Assembly (NCBI GenBank): GCA_020736575.1
Contig: JAGPYM010000026.1
Coordinates: 526,981 to 590,980, forward strand
Direction of reading: 5' to 3'
Length of the DNA stretch: 64,000 bases
DNA from: Thelonectria olida
Taxonomy: Eukaryota > Ascomycota > Sordariomycetes > Hypocreales > Nectriaceae
Made by a program: the position numbers and the translations under genes. Positions 31,090-41,916 of this stretch are shown in pieces (the stretch's first letter is position 1; every line of letters starts with the position of its first letter). The notes under the pieces are model-generated. The model saw only the letters and a list, made by a program, of their open reading frames with translations. It did no database searches and was not told where the DNA came from.

Positions 31090-32419
31090 CTACGCAGGGT
31101 GCCATCTTCTTCCCATTTCCACATCGTCCAGAATCTCTTCTTCCACTCGTATCTCTTGATCCACACGAATTTCCAGATCTCTTCTGATTCCAGCCTCTCT
31201 ATGCAGATGCTCTTCGCTTCCATTAGCAGTAATGTGTGTTACGGCGTAGTTTGATGAGGAGTGTGTTGTTGTTGTTGCCGTCTTCTTTCGGAAAATGCCT
31301 CCCCGTGAAGCATGAGACAAGACGTTGTCGTCAAGCCGAAAACCAGGTTGCGAGTTTGAAGCTCTCTTCGACCCGTTTGATGAGGAGGCGCTATTGAAGG
31401 GACAGAGCCTTCGTCTTAGAAGAGGAGCCACTATGGGGAGGTTGGTTGTGACGACGGCGACAAAGGATTCTCGACATGCCCATTCGCCTGATTCCGAAGC
31501 ACCCTTGACGGGGTTCTGAAGATGAGTCAATGAGTACAGTGTGTATGGGACGGAGTAGTGGGTTGTCCAGAATCTCACCGTCAATATCAGCGTGCATCGC
31601 AAAACACCAGCTATGGTGATGAAGATGCCACCAGAGAAGAGCAATATGAGGCCGAGTTTCTTGCGAAGGGGAATATGGGCCATCCAGAACATTGGCATCG
31701 GGATTGACAATAAATAGATGTCCGTTCCTACATTTAAAACGACCATGGGGATGAGGTTGACTCTGGCCACGGCCGGTCGGCAAGAATCTAGAGCATATTC
31801 TGTCAGCAAGTTAATATTTGACCGAGCAGTAAATGAGGCACATACTGCCTGGGTTAGGGTTGATTTGCCAGTTCTTATGGAACGGTCGACATGTAAACAT
31901 GACGCAGGAGATGACGGCGATCCAAGTGACGACAAGGAGAACGAATCCAAAGTAGATGCGAACTCGGTAGTTATTTAATCCCTCGGTGAGCCGCAGATAA
32001 AACGTGCACATGGCCGCCTTGAGGCACCACAAGGTGAGCGAATATGAAGCCCATCCCATGAGTTGAGTTTTGGATCCATTGACTCGCCATCTGTATTCGT
32101 CGCTTTTGGGGTCCAATGCCGCTCTTTGCTCATCCGTCATGCCGTTATTAGCCAAGCCATGCCAGCGCGCTCCGACGTTGTATCCGAGGACAGTCTCGAT
32201 TGTGTATGAGGTCTTTGCAGCATCGTCAGCGGTTAGTCCAGTGAGGGTCGGTCAAAACTTCAGCCAGTTTGAACTCACCACCACCAAAATCATCAAGTAG
32301 TCATCCGCTTGGAGGCCGCGAAAGCCCACCGCTGAGATACGGACGTACCATCGTATACCAATGATGGTGAGACCGATGCCGAGCAATGTAAAAGCTTCTA
32401 TCGTGAAGCTGTTACTCAT
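31090..32419 (-). CDS. SAT4/Pth11-type rhodopsin-like integral membrane protein
   Basis: Four exons (32279-32419, 31846-32212, 31579-31787, 31090-31515) give 380 residues. One 63-nt intron (31516-31578) is in frame and open and would be missed by ORF calling. The multi-spanning N-terminal two thirds match the fungal rhodopsin-domain (SAT4) family: GLQADDYLMILVV, YNVGARWHG, CTFYLRLTEGL, CRPFHKNWQINPNPGNSC, and PMPMFWMAHIPLRKKLGL. The cytosolic tail carries a Thr run (TATTTTHSSS) and a Glu/Arg-repeat region (REAGIRRDLEIRVDQEIRVEEE). The family includes Pth11-like receptors. No CFEM domain is present, so this is the non-CFEM type. It converges on the methyltransferase with 171 bp between stops. 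Confidence 0.88.
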
Positions 32420-33206
32420 CTTGCGCTATGAAGGGAATGTCGTCGAAGGCGAAAACCTGAACATGGGATGGCAGACCCCGCAACAGTGGCGAAGGAGGAA
32501 AGCACATAGAGCCCAAGAGAAATCCAAAGGAACATCGAGTTTGGTGTGTGGCAGATCCAGTGTGCTTACGGCCCGTTGAGAACTCGTCCCCGGAGCCATG
32601 CAACGAGGTGAGGTTGCTTCGCTGCCACGCGCTTGCTGCAGGATCCGAGTTTAAGTTGCCTAGTTGCGCACCATGCCCAAGACAATTGGGCGTGGCCGGG
32701 AGCTAACGAGTGCGATGGCTTCAAGGTTAGCCACTCACATAGGGCACTTGAGGCGGTCTGACCCGCGGAATGCTGCGTCGGTGAGGGGGGAATGTTGGAG
32801 ATCTTTGGCGCTGGGGTCGTGCCCCAAGTACGAACAGTAGGTCGTCTCGCTCCAAGATAAGATGTGGTTCTTCTGTTTGGCTTTGATTGTTCGACAAGGG
32901 CCGAATTGTATCACCATCTTGGGATCACTGAATTGTTCATTCACGCCACTTCCACACCGACGAAGTACTGACCTGCAGTTCTGTGGAACGAGTTACTTAG
33001 CCCACTACAACGCTCAGGCCGCTGCCGCTCAGGCGAATGTATAGGCATCCTCAGGGCGTCTTCCCAGGCCAAACTGATGGATTGCAAACTCCTTGTGGCA
33101 CTTCAACAAGAGACCACCTGTTGAGGCTCTGGCGCAGTTTCCCGGTATTCAGGACTGTTTTACATTAATAATTTCGATACAATTTCGCCGAATCTCAATT
33201 TCCTCA
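32420..33206. other. 0.8-kb intergenic region
   Basis: It lies between the rhodopsin-like gene start and the 3' end of the next minus-strand regulator gene. No gene or notable repeat was seen. Confidence 0.5.
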
Positions 33207-34496
33207 CTAGAAAAAAATACCCAGAGCGTCCTCACTCACGGTGGTTCTCGCAATCCAGCTCTCGACTCTCTCGAGCCCATACATGACGGTGAGTAGGTGC
33301 TTTGCGAACTCGTCAACTTCTGGCGCTCTTGTGCGCGTGAAAAGCTCACTGCAGTCTAAGCTGGGCAAAAACAAAGGGTCTTGCTCCTTGACCAACTTAG
33401 ACCAGGCCACCGCCGATTCTGCAGCCCAAATGTCGCCTCTTGCAGTGAATCTCGCTCCTCCGTTGCATTTGCTTGATCCTCGCTGAAGAGTCAGATATAT
33501 GCCCACAGTCATGGTTCCTATGAGCCAGATTCTTCTCACGCTTTCTGCAACTACCCACATCCTCCAGAGACGGGGTGCGGGATCTCCGTCAAAGAAGATA
33601 TCGATCTCCGGGCCACGTGGCTCTTGGTTGGCGGAATTGCCTAGCAGAGGATGCGATGCGGTCTCCAAATCTCGAGTGGCCGATTCCCACAGTTGGTCGA
33701 GCCAGTTCATAAATAACGGAATGTGTCTTTCGGCTTGGCCGCGAGTCCGTATTGGCGAAGAAAACAATGCTATGGCCAGGTGTACAAAAAGGGCCTGCGT
33801 GCGCGCCAGATGCTGGCGTGTATCCAGCCCAGGGTTGGTGTCCAAGGTGTGCGACGTGACAAGAGACCCGGCATTAGCCTCAAGAACCTGGAAGACGAGA
33901 GCCTCGTTGGATTCTGTCTGCGTGCTGTGTACTGCGATAGAAGTATACGCATCGCGCATACACTTTGGGAGACCACTCTCAGCGTACAGTTGGTGGTGGA
34001 TAAAGGGGTTTTGGCCGTTATCGACCCATTGTTTGAGCCAAATATTGAGGCCACGGGTAAAATTCGAGAAAACGGCTGAAGAAAAGGGAGGGACGTTTGA
34101 CGGGAGATGGGAGATGGTCCAGGAGTCTGGGCCGAGGAACCACTCGCTATTCGGGAGCCCCAACTGATCGACCGACGCAATTCCTTCCAGAAGCTGGGGA
34201 TCGGGATCCAAGTACCCGAGCTGGGGTTGGACGTGGTCCTGCGCGGGCCGGCCGAGAAGTTGGTCCAGATCCAATGGCTCGGGTGATTCGAGCCTGTTTA
34301 AAGTTGATAGCCCCTGCGCTCCATCGTCTCGATGATGATTCGCCGTGGGATCTTGGGGCCTCCTCCTTCTTCGTTGAGGATATCGACATTCAAGATCCAA
34401 CTCGTCGCATCGGCCGCAGATTGGTTGGGCCTTGTCGCAGCGGCGCTTCCCCTTTGCGCAAGAATGGCAGGCCTTGGACTTTTTTGCAGCTCTCAT
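33207..34496 (-). CDS. Zn2Cys6 transcription factor
   Basis: Single exon, 429 residues from the ATG at 34496 (MRAAKKSKACHSC). A longer open frame to 34652 adds an unconserved leader. The N-terminus has a canonical binuclear cluster with spacing CX2CX6CX6CX2CX6C (CHSCAKGKRRC ... CGRCDELDLEC), followed by YPQRRRRR, a basic stretch that may serve as nuclear localisation signal. The rest is a short C-terminal region of the fungal C6-regulator type (LFVHLAIALFSSPIRTRGQAERHIPLFMNWLDQLW). It is shorter than most such proteins and lacks the full MHR. It is divergent from the HMT1-like transporter across 0.75 kb, so it could regulate that gene; this is inference only. Confidence 0.9.
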   Translation of the reverse strand: MRAAKKSKACHSCAKGKRRCDKAQPICGRCDELDLECRYPQRRRRRPQDPTANHHRDDGAQGLSTLNRLESPEPLDLDQLLGRPAQDHVQPQLGYLDPDPQLLEGIASVDQLGLPNSEWFLGPDSWTISHLPSNVPPFSSAVFSNFTRGLNIWLKQWVDNGQNPFIHHQLYAESGLPKCMRDAYTSIAVHSTQTESNEALVFQVLEANAGSLVTSHTLDTNPGLDTRQHLARTQALFVHLAIALFSSPIRTRGQAERHIPLFMNWLDQLWESATRDLETASHPLLGNSANQEPRGPEIDIFFDGDPAPRLWRMWVVAESVRRIWLIGTMTVGIYLTLQRGSSKCNGGARFTARGDIWAAESAVAWSKLVKEQDPLFLPSLDCSELFTRTRAPEVDEFAKHLLTVMYGLERVESWIARTTVSEDALGIFF

Positions 34497-35241
34497 TACG
34501 GAAGGGCGTTTAAGGGAGGAAAGATGTGATATGAAACGAAGACAGGCTCGGTCCAATGATAGGGCTGAATTTGTCATCAGTGTGTGCGGCTTCTGAGCGG
34601 CCTTCGTGCGGACATTGTGCGGGATCACTGCGAAGTTTACTTCGTAGCACATAATCCCTTCTCAATTCTCTGCCACTCTCAAAACACCCAAAGTCTCCGA
34701 CAAATTACATCATACTAGGATTCTAAACTCCCCTTCCGGAAGTCTATCGCAAGAGACGTAAGAGCATGCATAACCCGTTATGACTGCATCATCGCTTCGC
34801 CACCAAAATCATTCAGGGTCACCAACACCCTATAGGTAGTCTGCCAATGGGGTTGAAGTGGAAAAAAAGAAAGAAAGAAAACCCATCCACTCGGTACTGC
34901 CGGCTGACAAGAAAAGTCACAGCGCGGCGCTGCTTGACTGCATGGATGACAGCCAAGAAGAATTTGGAGAGTATCTGCGCGACACGGTAATACGAAGCCT
35001 CGTCGCTGATTGGACATTCCGGTTCTTTGAAGGCCGTGGTGGAGAACAGAGGCCGGATGAGTCAAGACCGAATTACGACGAGGTTGAAATGAAGATGCAG
35101 AGCCATAAATGTGAGTAATTCCACGGCAACCACTAGAGGCTAGAAACAATTCCATGTGAAGCAATAAACAGTATATTTAGAGAAGGATGTTGCGGTGTCA
35201 GTGGCCTCGTCTTGACAACACCCAACGCCACAGCTCTTATC
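34497..35241. promoter_or_regulatory. Divergent promoter, Zn2Cys6 gene / HMT1-like ABC transporter
   Basis: 0.75 kb. It contains the perfect 10-bp palindrome CTTCCGGAAG at 34733-34742 and a GAAA microsatellite at about 34866-34881. A GTGAGT at 35111-35116 followed by AG at 35199-35200 could be a 5'-UTR intron of the transporter. The frame at 34858-35118 starts with GTG and is probably leader sequence, not a gene. Confidence 0.4.
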
Positions 35242-37683
35242 ATGTTCCCCTCTTTGGAGCTTCGCCAATTCCTCCACTACGGCTGTGTGCTTGCCAACAT
35301 TTCGATTCTCTCTGGAGCGACATTACTTCGAGTCCATAAATCTCCCGAAGACAAATACACTATGCGTCCAAAGACTCGTATTCTGTTTACCAGCGCCCTC
35401 ATTGCATCCTACTTAGTCGAGGCCATTGCCACGCTCACCCCCACGCTCACCCCCACGCTCACGGGGCTCCAAGCACGCGTCGTCCATTTGGTTGCTCTAC
35501 CAATAATATGGTCTTTTATTGGCCTTCGAAAGAGCACTAAACGCTACACAATTGGAGCCGTCTGCATTATCACGGCAGTGTTTGAGGTCTCACTCCTCGT
35601 CTTATCGGCTACCCACCACCTGCATGACTGGAAATGGATTGTTCGGATTATTTGCCAGTGTGTCCGAGTATTGGCCCTGATCTGCATCTTGGCGAGTGAA
35701 ATACGACTTCAAATCAAGGCTATCAACAGTGAAGACATGGCAGAGGAAGCTCGGCCCATCCTTCATGGCCAAGCTGTCAGTTATGGCACTCAGCACTCAG
35801 CCGACAACTGTGATGCGGAATCCGACGACAGTTATTCCGACGACGACGACGACGACGATAGTGACGATGAAGACGCTGAAGTGAAGCGCCTTCAGGCAAA
35901 AAGACTCAAGGAACACGGCTGGTGGGGATATCTCAAAGACTTCTCCATCTTCCTCCCGTTTTTGATACCACGTAGAGAGATCAAGGTACAAATCGCCATC
36001 GTTACCAGCCTGCTCACCGTGGCGGGCACCCGAGCCTTGAACGTTCTTATGCCCCGACAACTTGGTATCGTCACCGACGAAATCCTGGCGCATCATACCC
36101 CGTATCGTGCTCTAGTTATCTGGCTGCTTTTGCGATTGTCCTACGGCGAGTGCGGTCTAGGTTTAATCGAAGAGCTGGCCAAAATTCCCATAAAGCAATT
36201 TTCCTATCGCCAAATCACAAACGCCGCCTTCAGCCACGTCATGAACCTGTCTATGGAGTTTCACTCGGAGCGGGATTCTGCTGAGGTGATGAAGGCTATT
36301 GAACAAGGCGAAGCCCTTACCAATCTTCTCGAGACAGCAGTCCTCTATATGGCACCGACCTTGATCGACCTGACTATTGCCCTCTGGCTTCTGTATTGGA
36401 AGTTCAACATATACGTTACCCTGGCCATGCTAGTTGCCGTGGTAGTGTTCTTTACGCTAGAAGTGGTCACGTCAAAATGGAACATCGAGAATCGACGTCA
36501 GAAAGCCAAAACGCAACGAGAGGAAGTTCGGGTCATGCACCAAGCAGTACAGGGTTGGCAAACAGTCTCGTACTTCAACATGTTTGCATTTGAGAGAAGA
36601 CGGTTCGGTGATGCCGTGGAGTCGCAACTTACAGCGACCCAGAATTGGGGGGTGCGCGACGCTTGCATCCAAGCAATTCTTGAAGCCATGGTTCCTTTGA
36701 CATTCTTTACACTGTCGAGCCTTGTACTCTTCGAGATATCCCACGGCCGAGCCACAGCGGGAGATTTCGTCTTCTTGATTCAGTACTGGGAGCAATTAAT
36801 CTACCCTCTGCAGTACCTCTCCCACAACTATCGCTATATAATGGGGGACTTGATCGACGCCGAACGGTTGCTGAGCCTGCTGCAAACGAAGTCGACGGTG
36901 GTGGACGAAGAGGGCGCCAAACCGCTAATTTTGATGAAAGGGCATGTCACATTCGAAAACGTGTTCTTTTCTTATGATGCCAGAAAACCATCTATTCAGG
37001 GTGTCGATCTTGTGGCCAATCCAGGAGAGACTGTCGCTTTTGTCGGACCGACCGGCGCTGGCAAATCAAGTCTTTTGAAGCTGCTCCTTCGCTTCTACGA
37101 CGTTGGCTCAGGGCGAATTGCAATTGATGACCAGAATATTCGAGAAGTCACACTGAGCTCATTGAGAGATGCTTTTGGAGTTGTCCCGCAAGATCCGCTG
37201 CTATTCAACGCATCAATCATGGAGAATCTACGATACGCCCGTCCCAGTGCGACAGACGAGGATATCTTCGAAGCATGTCGGGCTGCAGCCATACACGACA
37301 AGATCCTTACCTTTCCCAGCGGCTATGGCACCAAAGTGGGCGAGCAAGGAGTGAAACTCTCGGGCGGCGAGGTTCAGCGACTGGCAATTGCGCGCGTCTT
37401 CCTCAAGAACCCGCCAATTCTAATTCTGGACGAGGCCACGAGCGCTGTGGACACGAGAACGGAATCCGAGATTCAGCTTGCATTGGACGCGCTGAAGGAA
37501 CAGCGAACGACGTTTTTGATTGCGCATCGTCTTTCGACGGTTGTCAAGGCAGATCAGATCCTGGTTGTAGATGAGGGAAGGATTGTCGAGAGAGGAACGC
37601 ATTCCGAGTTGCTTCGGGCGAGAGGGAAGTATTATGATTTATGGACTAGGCAGGCTGGGGAGGGAAAACATAGCGAGCTGTAA
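35242..37683 (+). CDS. hmt1: ABC transporter, HMT1/ABCB half-transporter type with extra N-terminal TM domain
   Basis: Intronless, 813 residues from the ATG at 35242. The architecture is an extra hydrophobic N-terminal region (about residues 1-160), a very acidic linker (SDDDDDDDSDDED), a six-helix ABC membrane domain (about 245-530), then one nucleotide-binding domain. The nucleotide-binding domain shows Walker A GPTGAGKSS (602-610), Q-loop VVPQDP, signature LSGGE (706-710), Walker B ILILDEA (Asp730) and H-loop IAHRLST. This TMD0-TMD1-NBD order is that of Schizosaccharomyces pombe Hmt1 and relatives, vacuolar pumps for phytochelatin/glutathione-metal complexes. The gene symbol is by homology only. 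The TMD0 includes a tandem TLTP repeat encoded by a 12-bp minisatellite (35431-35463). The open frame begins at a TTG 10 codons upstream, but the first ATG fits best. Confidence 0.93.
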   Translation: MFPSLELRQFLHYGCVLANISILSGATLLRVHKSPEDKYTMRPKTRILFTSALIASYLVEAIATLTPTLTPTLTGLQARVVHLVALPIIWSFIGLRKSTKRYTIGAVCIITAVFEVSLLVLSATHHLHDWKWIVRIICQCVRVLALICILASEIRLQIKAINSEDMAEEARPILHGQAVSYGTQHSADNCDAESDDSYSDDDDDDDSDDEDAEVKRLQAKRLKEHGWWGYLKDFSIFLPFLIPRREIKVQIAIVTSLLTVAGTRALNVLMPRQLGIVTDEILAHHTPYRALVIWLLLRLSYGECGLGLIEELAKIPIKQFSYRQITNAAFSHVMNLSMEFHSERDSAEVMKAIEQGEALTNLLETAVLYMAPTLIDLTIALWLLYWKFNIYVTLAMLVAVVVFFTLEVVTSKWNIENRRQKAKTQREEVRVMHQAVQGWQTVSYFNMFAFERRRFGDAVESQLTATQNWGVRDACIQAILEAMVPLTFFTLSSLVLFEISHGRATAGDFVFLIQYWEQLIYPLQYLSHNYRYIMGDLIDAERLLSLLQTKSTVVDEEGAKPLILMKGHVTFENVFFSYDARKPSIQGVDLVANPGETVAFVGPTGAGKSSLLKLLLRFYDVGSGRIAIDDQNIREVTLSSLRDAFGVVPQDPLLFNASIMENLRYARPSATDEDIFEACRAAAIHDKILTFPSGYGTKVGEQGVKLSGGEVQRLAIARVFLKNPPILILDEATSAVDTRTESEIQLALDALKEQRTTFLIAHRLSTVVKADQILVVDEGRIVERGTHSELLRARGKYYDLWTRQAGEGKHSEL

Positions 37684-38047
37684 GTTACATGCAGGCACTC
37701 GCTGTCTGTAGAAAGCTGCAACGTATGGAATTGAATAGACGGTCATATTGAACATCAGACCATGATGGGATCATTTTGCCGGTGCACCACTTTGTATCAA
37801 CCGAGAGCACAAACTTGGAACTCGGCCGGTCGGATGTATCCTGCCTAGAGTCTTCACAAAGGATCGGATCTATCCGATAGCCCGAACCGTTTAAACTGAG
37901 CGCCCTGCAATGGACTGCTCCGAGTTCTCCGACCAGGCCCATCGGAAGTCCGGTCGACGTTACTCCGTCAAAAACATGCCAGCTTTATAGAGTGTCGCGT
38001 GTGTGCTTGTGAAAGCTGCGTGCACTGCCAATCAATCCATCACCGCC
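37684..38047. promoter_or_regulatory. Promoter of the RraA-like gene with CGGA-N4-TCCG palindrome
   Basis: CGGATCTATCCG at 37865-37876 is an exact CGGA-N4-TCCG element, 172 bp upstream of the RraA-like start. CGGATGTATCCT at 37831-37842 matches 11 of 12 bases of the pattern. One stray TTGCCGG lies at 37776-37782. No gene is present. Confidence 0.65.
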
Positions 38048-38862
38048 ATGGCTTCGAAGCGCACTCTAGACCACTTGCGCCGGTTCACTGCGTGCGATGT
38101 AAGGCGCACTACGCATGCCAGACTGGCCCTAACTGGAGCATCCGTGCTAACAAATTTCCAGATTGGCGATGCCCTCGTCAAGCTCAAGTACCCATACGGC
38201 GGCTATCTCGATGGGATTCGCATGTTTTCCCCCGGCCCCGACACTCGGGTCATGGGACATGCCGTCACGGTGCAGATGGTGGAAATGAGCGACAAGTCGG
38301 CTCCAAAACTGGACAAGCATTTTGTAGACCACAATGAAGAGGGTGGCATCATGTACATTCAGCAGCCCAAAGGACTTTATTCCGCTTGCTGGGGAGGACT
38401 CATGTCTACTCGTGCCAAATACCTCGGCGCCCAGGCCGTCGTACTCGATGGACGTATGAGAGACGTGCGAGAACACAATGAGTTTGGGTTTCCGGTAAGC
38501 TATCCTCCCGCTGAAGTTCCTCGGCTATCAACTATTGTCTTCCGCCGCTCTCTTATTCGCGCGACCTTACCAATCTCTGCACACAGGTCTTTGCTGCCGG
38601 GTCATCCATTCTTGGCTCCAACACGTTCACACGAGCCTCAAGGGCGAATGTTCCTTTACAGTTCAAAGGTGATTTGTGGATCAACCCGGGAGATGTCCTC
38701 GTAGGAGATGCGGATGGCGTGGTGGTGACTCCAGTCTCGTTGATGGAACAGGTCATTGCGCTTTGTCAAGAGCGGGCTGAGGTGGACGAAAAGATGTTTG
38801 CCGGGCTGCGCAAAGGAGAATCTATGGGAGATCTGATCAAGAATGTACGAAAGGATAAATGA
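38048..38862 (+). CDS. RraA/LigK-like class II aldolase (HMG/CHA aldolase-type)
   Basis: Three exons (38048-38098, 38162-38494, 38587-38862) give 219 residues. The RraA-like fold is recognisable from FTACDIGDALVKLKYPYGGYLDGI at the N-terminus. The class II pyruvate-aldolase signature is met exactly: a Gly in WGGLMST, 20 intervening residues, then Arg-Asp in DGRMRD. It ends in INPGDVLVGDADGVVVTP. Bacterial enzymes with this signature cleave 4-hydroxy-4-methyl-2-oxoglutarate or 4-carboxy-4-hydroxy-2-oxoadipate to pyruvate plus a keto acid, or decarboxylate oxaloacetate. Fungal members are little studied. An exact CGGA-N4-TCCG element upstream ties it to the carrier, aconitase-like and transporter genes that follow. 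No targeting peptide is obvious, suggesting the cytosol. Confidence 0.9.
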
Positions 38863-39048
38863 GTGTACACGAGTGCATGGGTAGATGAGAAGGTCATCAT
38901 ATTTTCACATTGCCATCGAGCCTGGTTCCTTGTCCCATTCGAGCGAGGTAAACTTTTCATGTTCTATATCAGTTTACGTGAAATGAATAAGTGAAAAGAC
39001 TATTAGCGTTGCCTCTAACTCTACAGTCGCAAGTAATACAGCTATCGC

Positions 39049-40053
39049 TCATCCAAACAAGCGGCTTGGGTTCTGAACCATCAGTAGATCCCATTCCTCG
39101 TCCGACAGCCAAAGCCTCAGGCTCTGTAGCCATGTCTCATCGTCAACTTCCATATTGGGCGTCTCTGCCAGCGCCTCCTCGCGGGTGCGGACCTTCATGC
39201 GAGGAGTATGAGGCCAATCACTGCCCCATAGAACCTGATGCTTATTGGCATCGACAAAGGCCCGCACAAGGAATCTGAGGTCTTCGTAGCCGGGTTTCAG
39301 CTCACTGACCCGGTACGGAGCGCTCAGCTTGACCCAAAGATGACCGTTTTGCACGAGCCGCATGATGGGCTCAAAGCCAGGCTGCTTGGTTGGGTCTGCT
39401 CTGAACTGTGGCGGAAGCATGCTTGGGGCCTTTAGAAGGGCGAAATGATCAGTGATTAAAGGGACGCCTGCTTTTACCACAGTTTCCATAACATATGGCT
39501 CCAGCTCAGTCCAGAGCTCTGTTCGAATGGTCGTCATTGTCAAACTCCACGGCAACGACAGCTGCGTTACCCGCTTCAAGTGAGCTGCGAGAGCCTTCTT
39601 CTGAAGTTTGACATCTTCCATGGCGGCATACCGGTACAGGTTGACTCTGATACCTCGAGTGCCCGCCGCCTGCATAGCGCGCATCTCCTCATCGCTGGTC
39701 GATTCGGGATCAATGACACCAATCGCTCTTGGGGTCCTTGTGCCTAACTGTGGGAGGAAGGCCTTTAACGAAGTGCAGTCATCTCCGTAGGATAGGCCAT
39801 GAGTCAAGACTGACTGGGTGATACCCAGTTTCTTTCTGAAATCATCAAAGTCTTGAATAGTGGCAGCAGCTGGTGTGAGATGCCGATTCTCACAATACGG
39901 AAACCTATCGGCTGTACAAAGTGTTAGTTAGATTTCGACAATGATAAGATCTGAAAGGAGGCACTTACGGTCGAAAATATGGTGATGCGTATCCCAACCT
40001 CCATGAGGGAATAGAGATAATTGCTCTGTGTCAATAATGGTTGCTGGAGCCAT
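39049..40053 (-). CDS. Amidohydrolase-2 family metal-dependent hydrolase (PDC lactonase/LigI-like)
   Basis: Two exons (39969-40053 and 39049-39911; 57-nt intron) give 315 residues. An in-frame ATG at 40113 would add 20 residues. The TIM-barrel amidohydrolase pattern is clear: metal-binding HxH in GWDTHHHIFDPDRFPY, AIGVIDPE, the TRGIRVNLYR strand, PLITDHFALLKAP, WVKLSAPYRVS, and VLWGSDWPHTP near the end with its metal-ligand Asp. It groups by pattern with the COG3618-type enzymes that include 2-pyrone-4,6-dicarboxylate lactonase (LigI). The substrate is unproven; a lactone of a di- or tricarboxylic acid is the most natural guess given its neighbours. It shares a divergent promoter containing CGGA-N4-TCCG with the mitochondrial carrier gene and ends about 190 bp after the RraA-like gene on the other strand. 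Confidence 0.9.
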
Positions 40054-40538
40054 GGTGGATGACCTTGAAAATGGAAATGGTAGAGTGCTGGGGTTCGTTT
40101 CCAAATTCATCAACGCCCCTCGCTTTGTTGTTATTTAGACCCATTTTAGCCACGGGTATTCCCTCGTAAGCACACTACCCCGGAATATTGATTTGATCCA
40201 TTGTTTGATTCCTTATTAAGGGGGCTTCCGTCCGTTGTTTACGACCGTCGGAGTAGTCCGCGGCCTGGAGCAATCCCCCCCGAGGATCACTCCGCGTGGC
40301 CATCCCCACTTCAGATCGACCAGGTGTGAGTATGGTTACGTGTTTCGAGGCGGCGAAATTGTCGACGGGGAAGTCCTGAGATTGAAAGACACTCGGTCTT
40401 CAATGGATGAGTTCTGGGTCGATGATAGATCGCGATATAGAACATGTGGTGCCAGCTACTTCCAGACATGAATGTTGATGAGCCGATCGAGTAAAACCTG
40501 TCGCCTTTTACCCCGTCTCCAGCCCAAAGTTTTCAACC
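40054..40538. promoter_or_regulatory. Divergent promoter amidohydrolase / mitochondrial carrier with CGGA-N4-TCCG
   Basis: CGGAGTAGTCCG at 40249-40260 is an exact CGGA-N4-TCCG element, 196 bp from the amidohydrolase start and 279 bp from the carrier start. Single TCCG half-sites lie nearby (TTCCGTCCG at 40227-40235). No gene was found. Confidence 0.65.
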
Positions 40539-41565
40539 ATGAATCGCAATTCTCAAGCGCCAAGTCCGTTCCAGTCGGTAATTGCTGGTGCAGCGGCCGG
40601 AGGTGTTGAGTCCTTGGTTACTGTAAGCGCTGCAAATTGAACAATCTCACCTCGTCATCGTACGCAAGCTCTAATGACCCCAGAGTACCCGACAGAATAT
40701 ATCAAAACTCGAAAGCAGCTTCTGAAGAGTTCTGCCTCTTCCGTTCGCCTTCTCATTGACGCTGTAAAGGGGCCCGGTCCCGGGGTCTTGTACACGGGAT
40801 CTGCGGCTTTTTGCGTATCAAATGCGTCCAAGTCGGGCGTTCGGTTTCTAACCTTTGACGCAGTTCGAGATAGGCTGCCGAAGGACTCAACGACTGGAAA
40901 GCCTACCAAGGTTTCGAATATGCTTGCTGGTGTTGTGGCTGGCCTTGCGGAGAGTATCACCGTCGTAACTCCAGGCGAGAACATTAAAACTAAGATTGTG
41001 GAAGACCGGGCCGGGGCACGACAGTACCGATCAACCGCACATGCAATCCAGTCGATCATCCGTATTGGCGGCGTGGGTGGCTTGTTTCGCGGCGTCGTGC
41101 CCGTAATGATGAAGCAGGGATCCAATGCCCTGGTGAGATTTACCTGCTACAATTCCTTCCTCGATACGATCCAGCCATTTATGCAGCCGGCGGACTGCGG
41201 GATGCTGGCTCCAGCTGTGGCTGGTGCAATGGCGGGAGTCGTGACCGTTTACGCAACGATGCCTTTTGATGTGGTCAAGACGCAAATGCAGCGACTGGCG
41301 ACTCCGGGTACACAGGCGCAAACAGGCACGTTGCAATGCTTGGTGACAATTGTACGGGAATCGGGAGTTGCCGGCTTGTGGAGGGGAACGACTCCACGGT
41401 TGGTGCGACTGAGCGTATGTCGCGTTCGAATTTTTAACAAAGAGTGAGAGCTAACAAAAAGACTGGCAGGTTTCGGGAGCTCTAAGCTTCAGCATCTATC
41501 AGGCAGTGATTGAGATTGTTCCGAAGGTGGAATGGCATCAAGACAAGGGGCTGAACACGTTGTAG
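40539..41565 (+). CDS. Mitochondrial carrier, tricarboxylate (citrate) type
   Basis: Three exons (40539-40622, 40686-41414, 41470-41565) give 302 residues, the standard mitochondrial-carrier length. All three repeats carry the PX[DE]XX[KR] signature: YPTEYIKTR, TPGENIKTK and MPFDVVKTQ. The order GAAAGGVESLVTYPTEYIKT ... KVSNMLAGVVAGLAES ... and AGLWRGTTPRLVRL resembles the Ctp1/SLC25A1 tricarboxylate carriers of the inner membrane. In the second exon the acceptor CAGAG (exon resumes at 40686) restores the frame. Its position between the amidohydrolase and the Zn2Cys6 regulator, and the shared CGGA-N4-TCCG promoter, suggest it moves a tricarboxylate intermediate between cytosol and matrix for the cluster's aconitase paralogue. 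Confidence 0.92.
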
Positions 41566-41916
41566 GTGAGGGGAAGGGTGTTGTTTCATCGAGACGATTC
41601 GACTATTCACATTTGCAGAACTCTTTACTTTCCTCATAGACTTGCTACCCAAGAGATGGCTTGTAAATGAGACATCGTGACATCTCTTCCATCTGTTGTA
41701 GTGGTGGTGATGTGCCCAGGTACGAATAGACGAATATTTAATACTGGCTGTCCGTTTGTGGAATAGTTCGCACCTTCCCCAACTTCTAAAGTGGCTTGAC
41801 CGTGCGTCGCCTCCAATTCTAAACTTCTGCTCCTTGCATAATGAGCGGAGAACATCTTCAACTTCATCCGTCGTTCACCGAATCATTCGCTTAAAGATAG
41901 ATTCGTTCTCTTCGAG
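41566..41916. other. Promoter region of the second cluster's regulator
   Basis: 351 bp. No CGGA-N4-TCCG element was found here, unlike in the promoters of the neighbouring enzyme and transporter genes, so autoregulation through that motif is not supported. Confidence 0.5.

Noticed and set aside
34858..35118. 86-aa frame upstream of the HMT1-type gene
   Set aside because: Starts with GTG within a purine microsatellite; more likely 5' leader, possibly with a UTR intron.
40655..41125. 156-aa minus-strand frame over the mitochondrial carrier
   Set aside because: Shadow; the plus strand carries all three carrier signatures.
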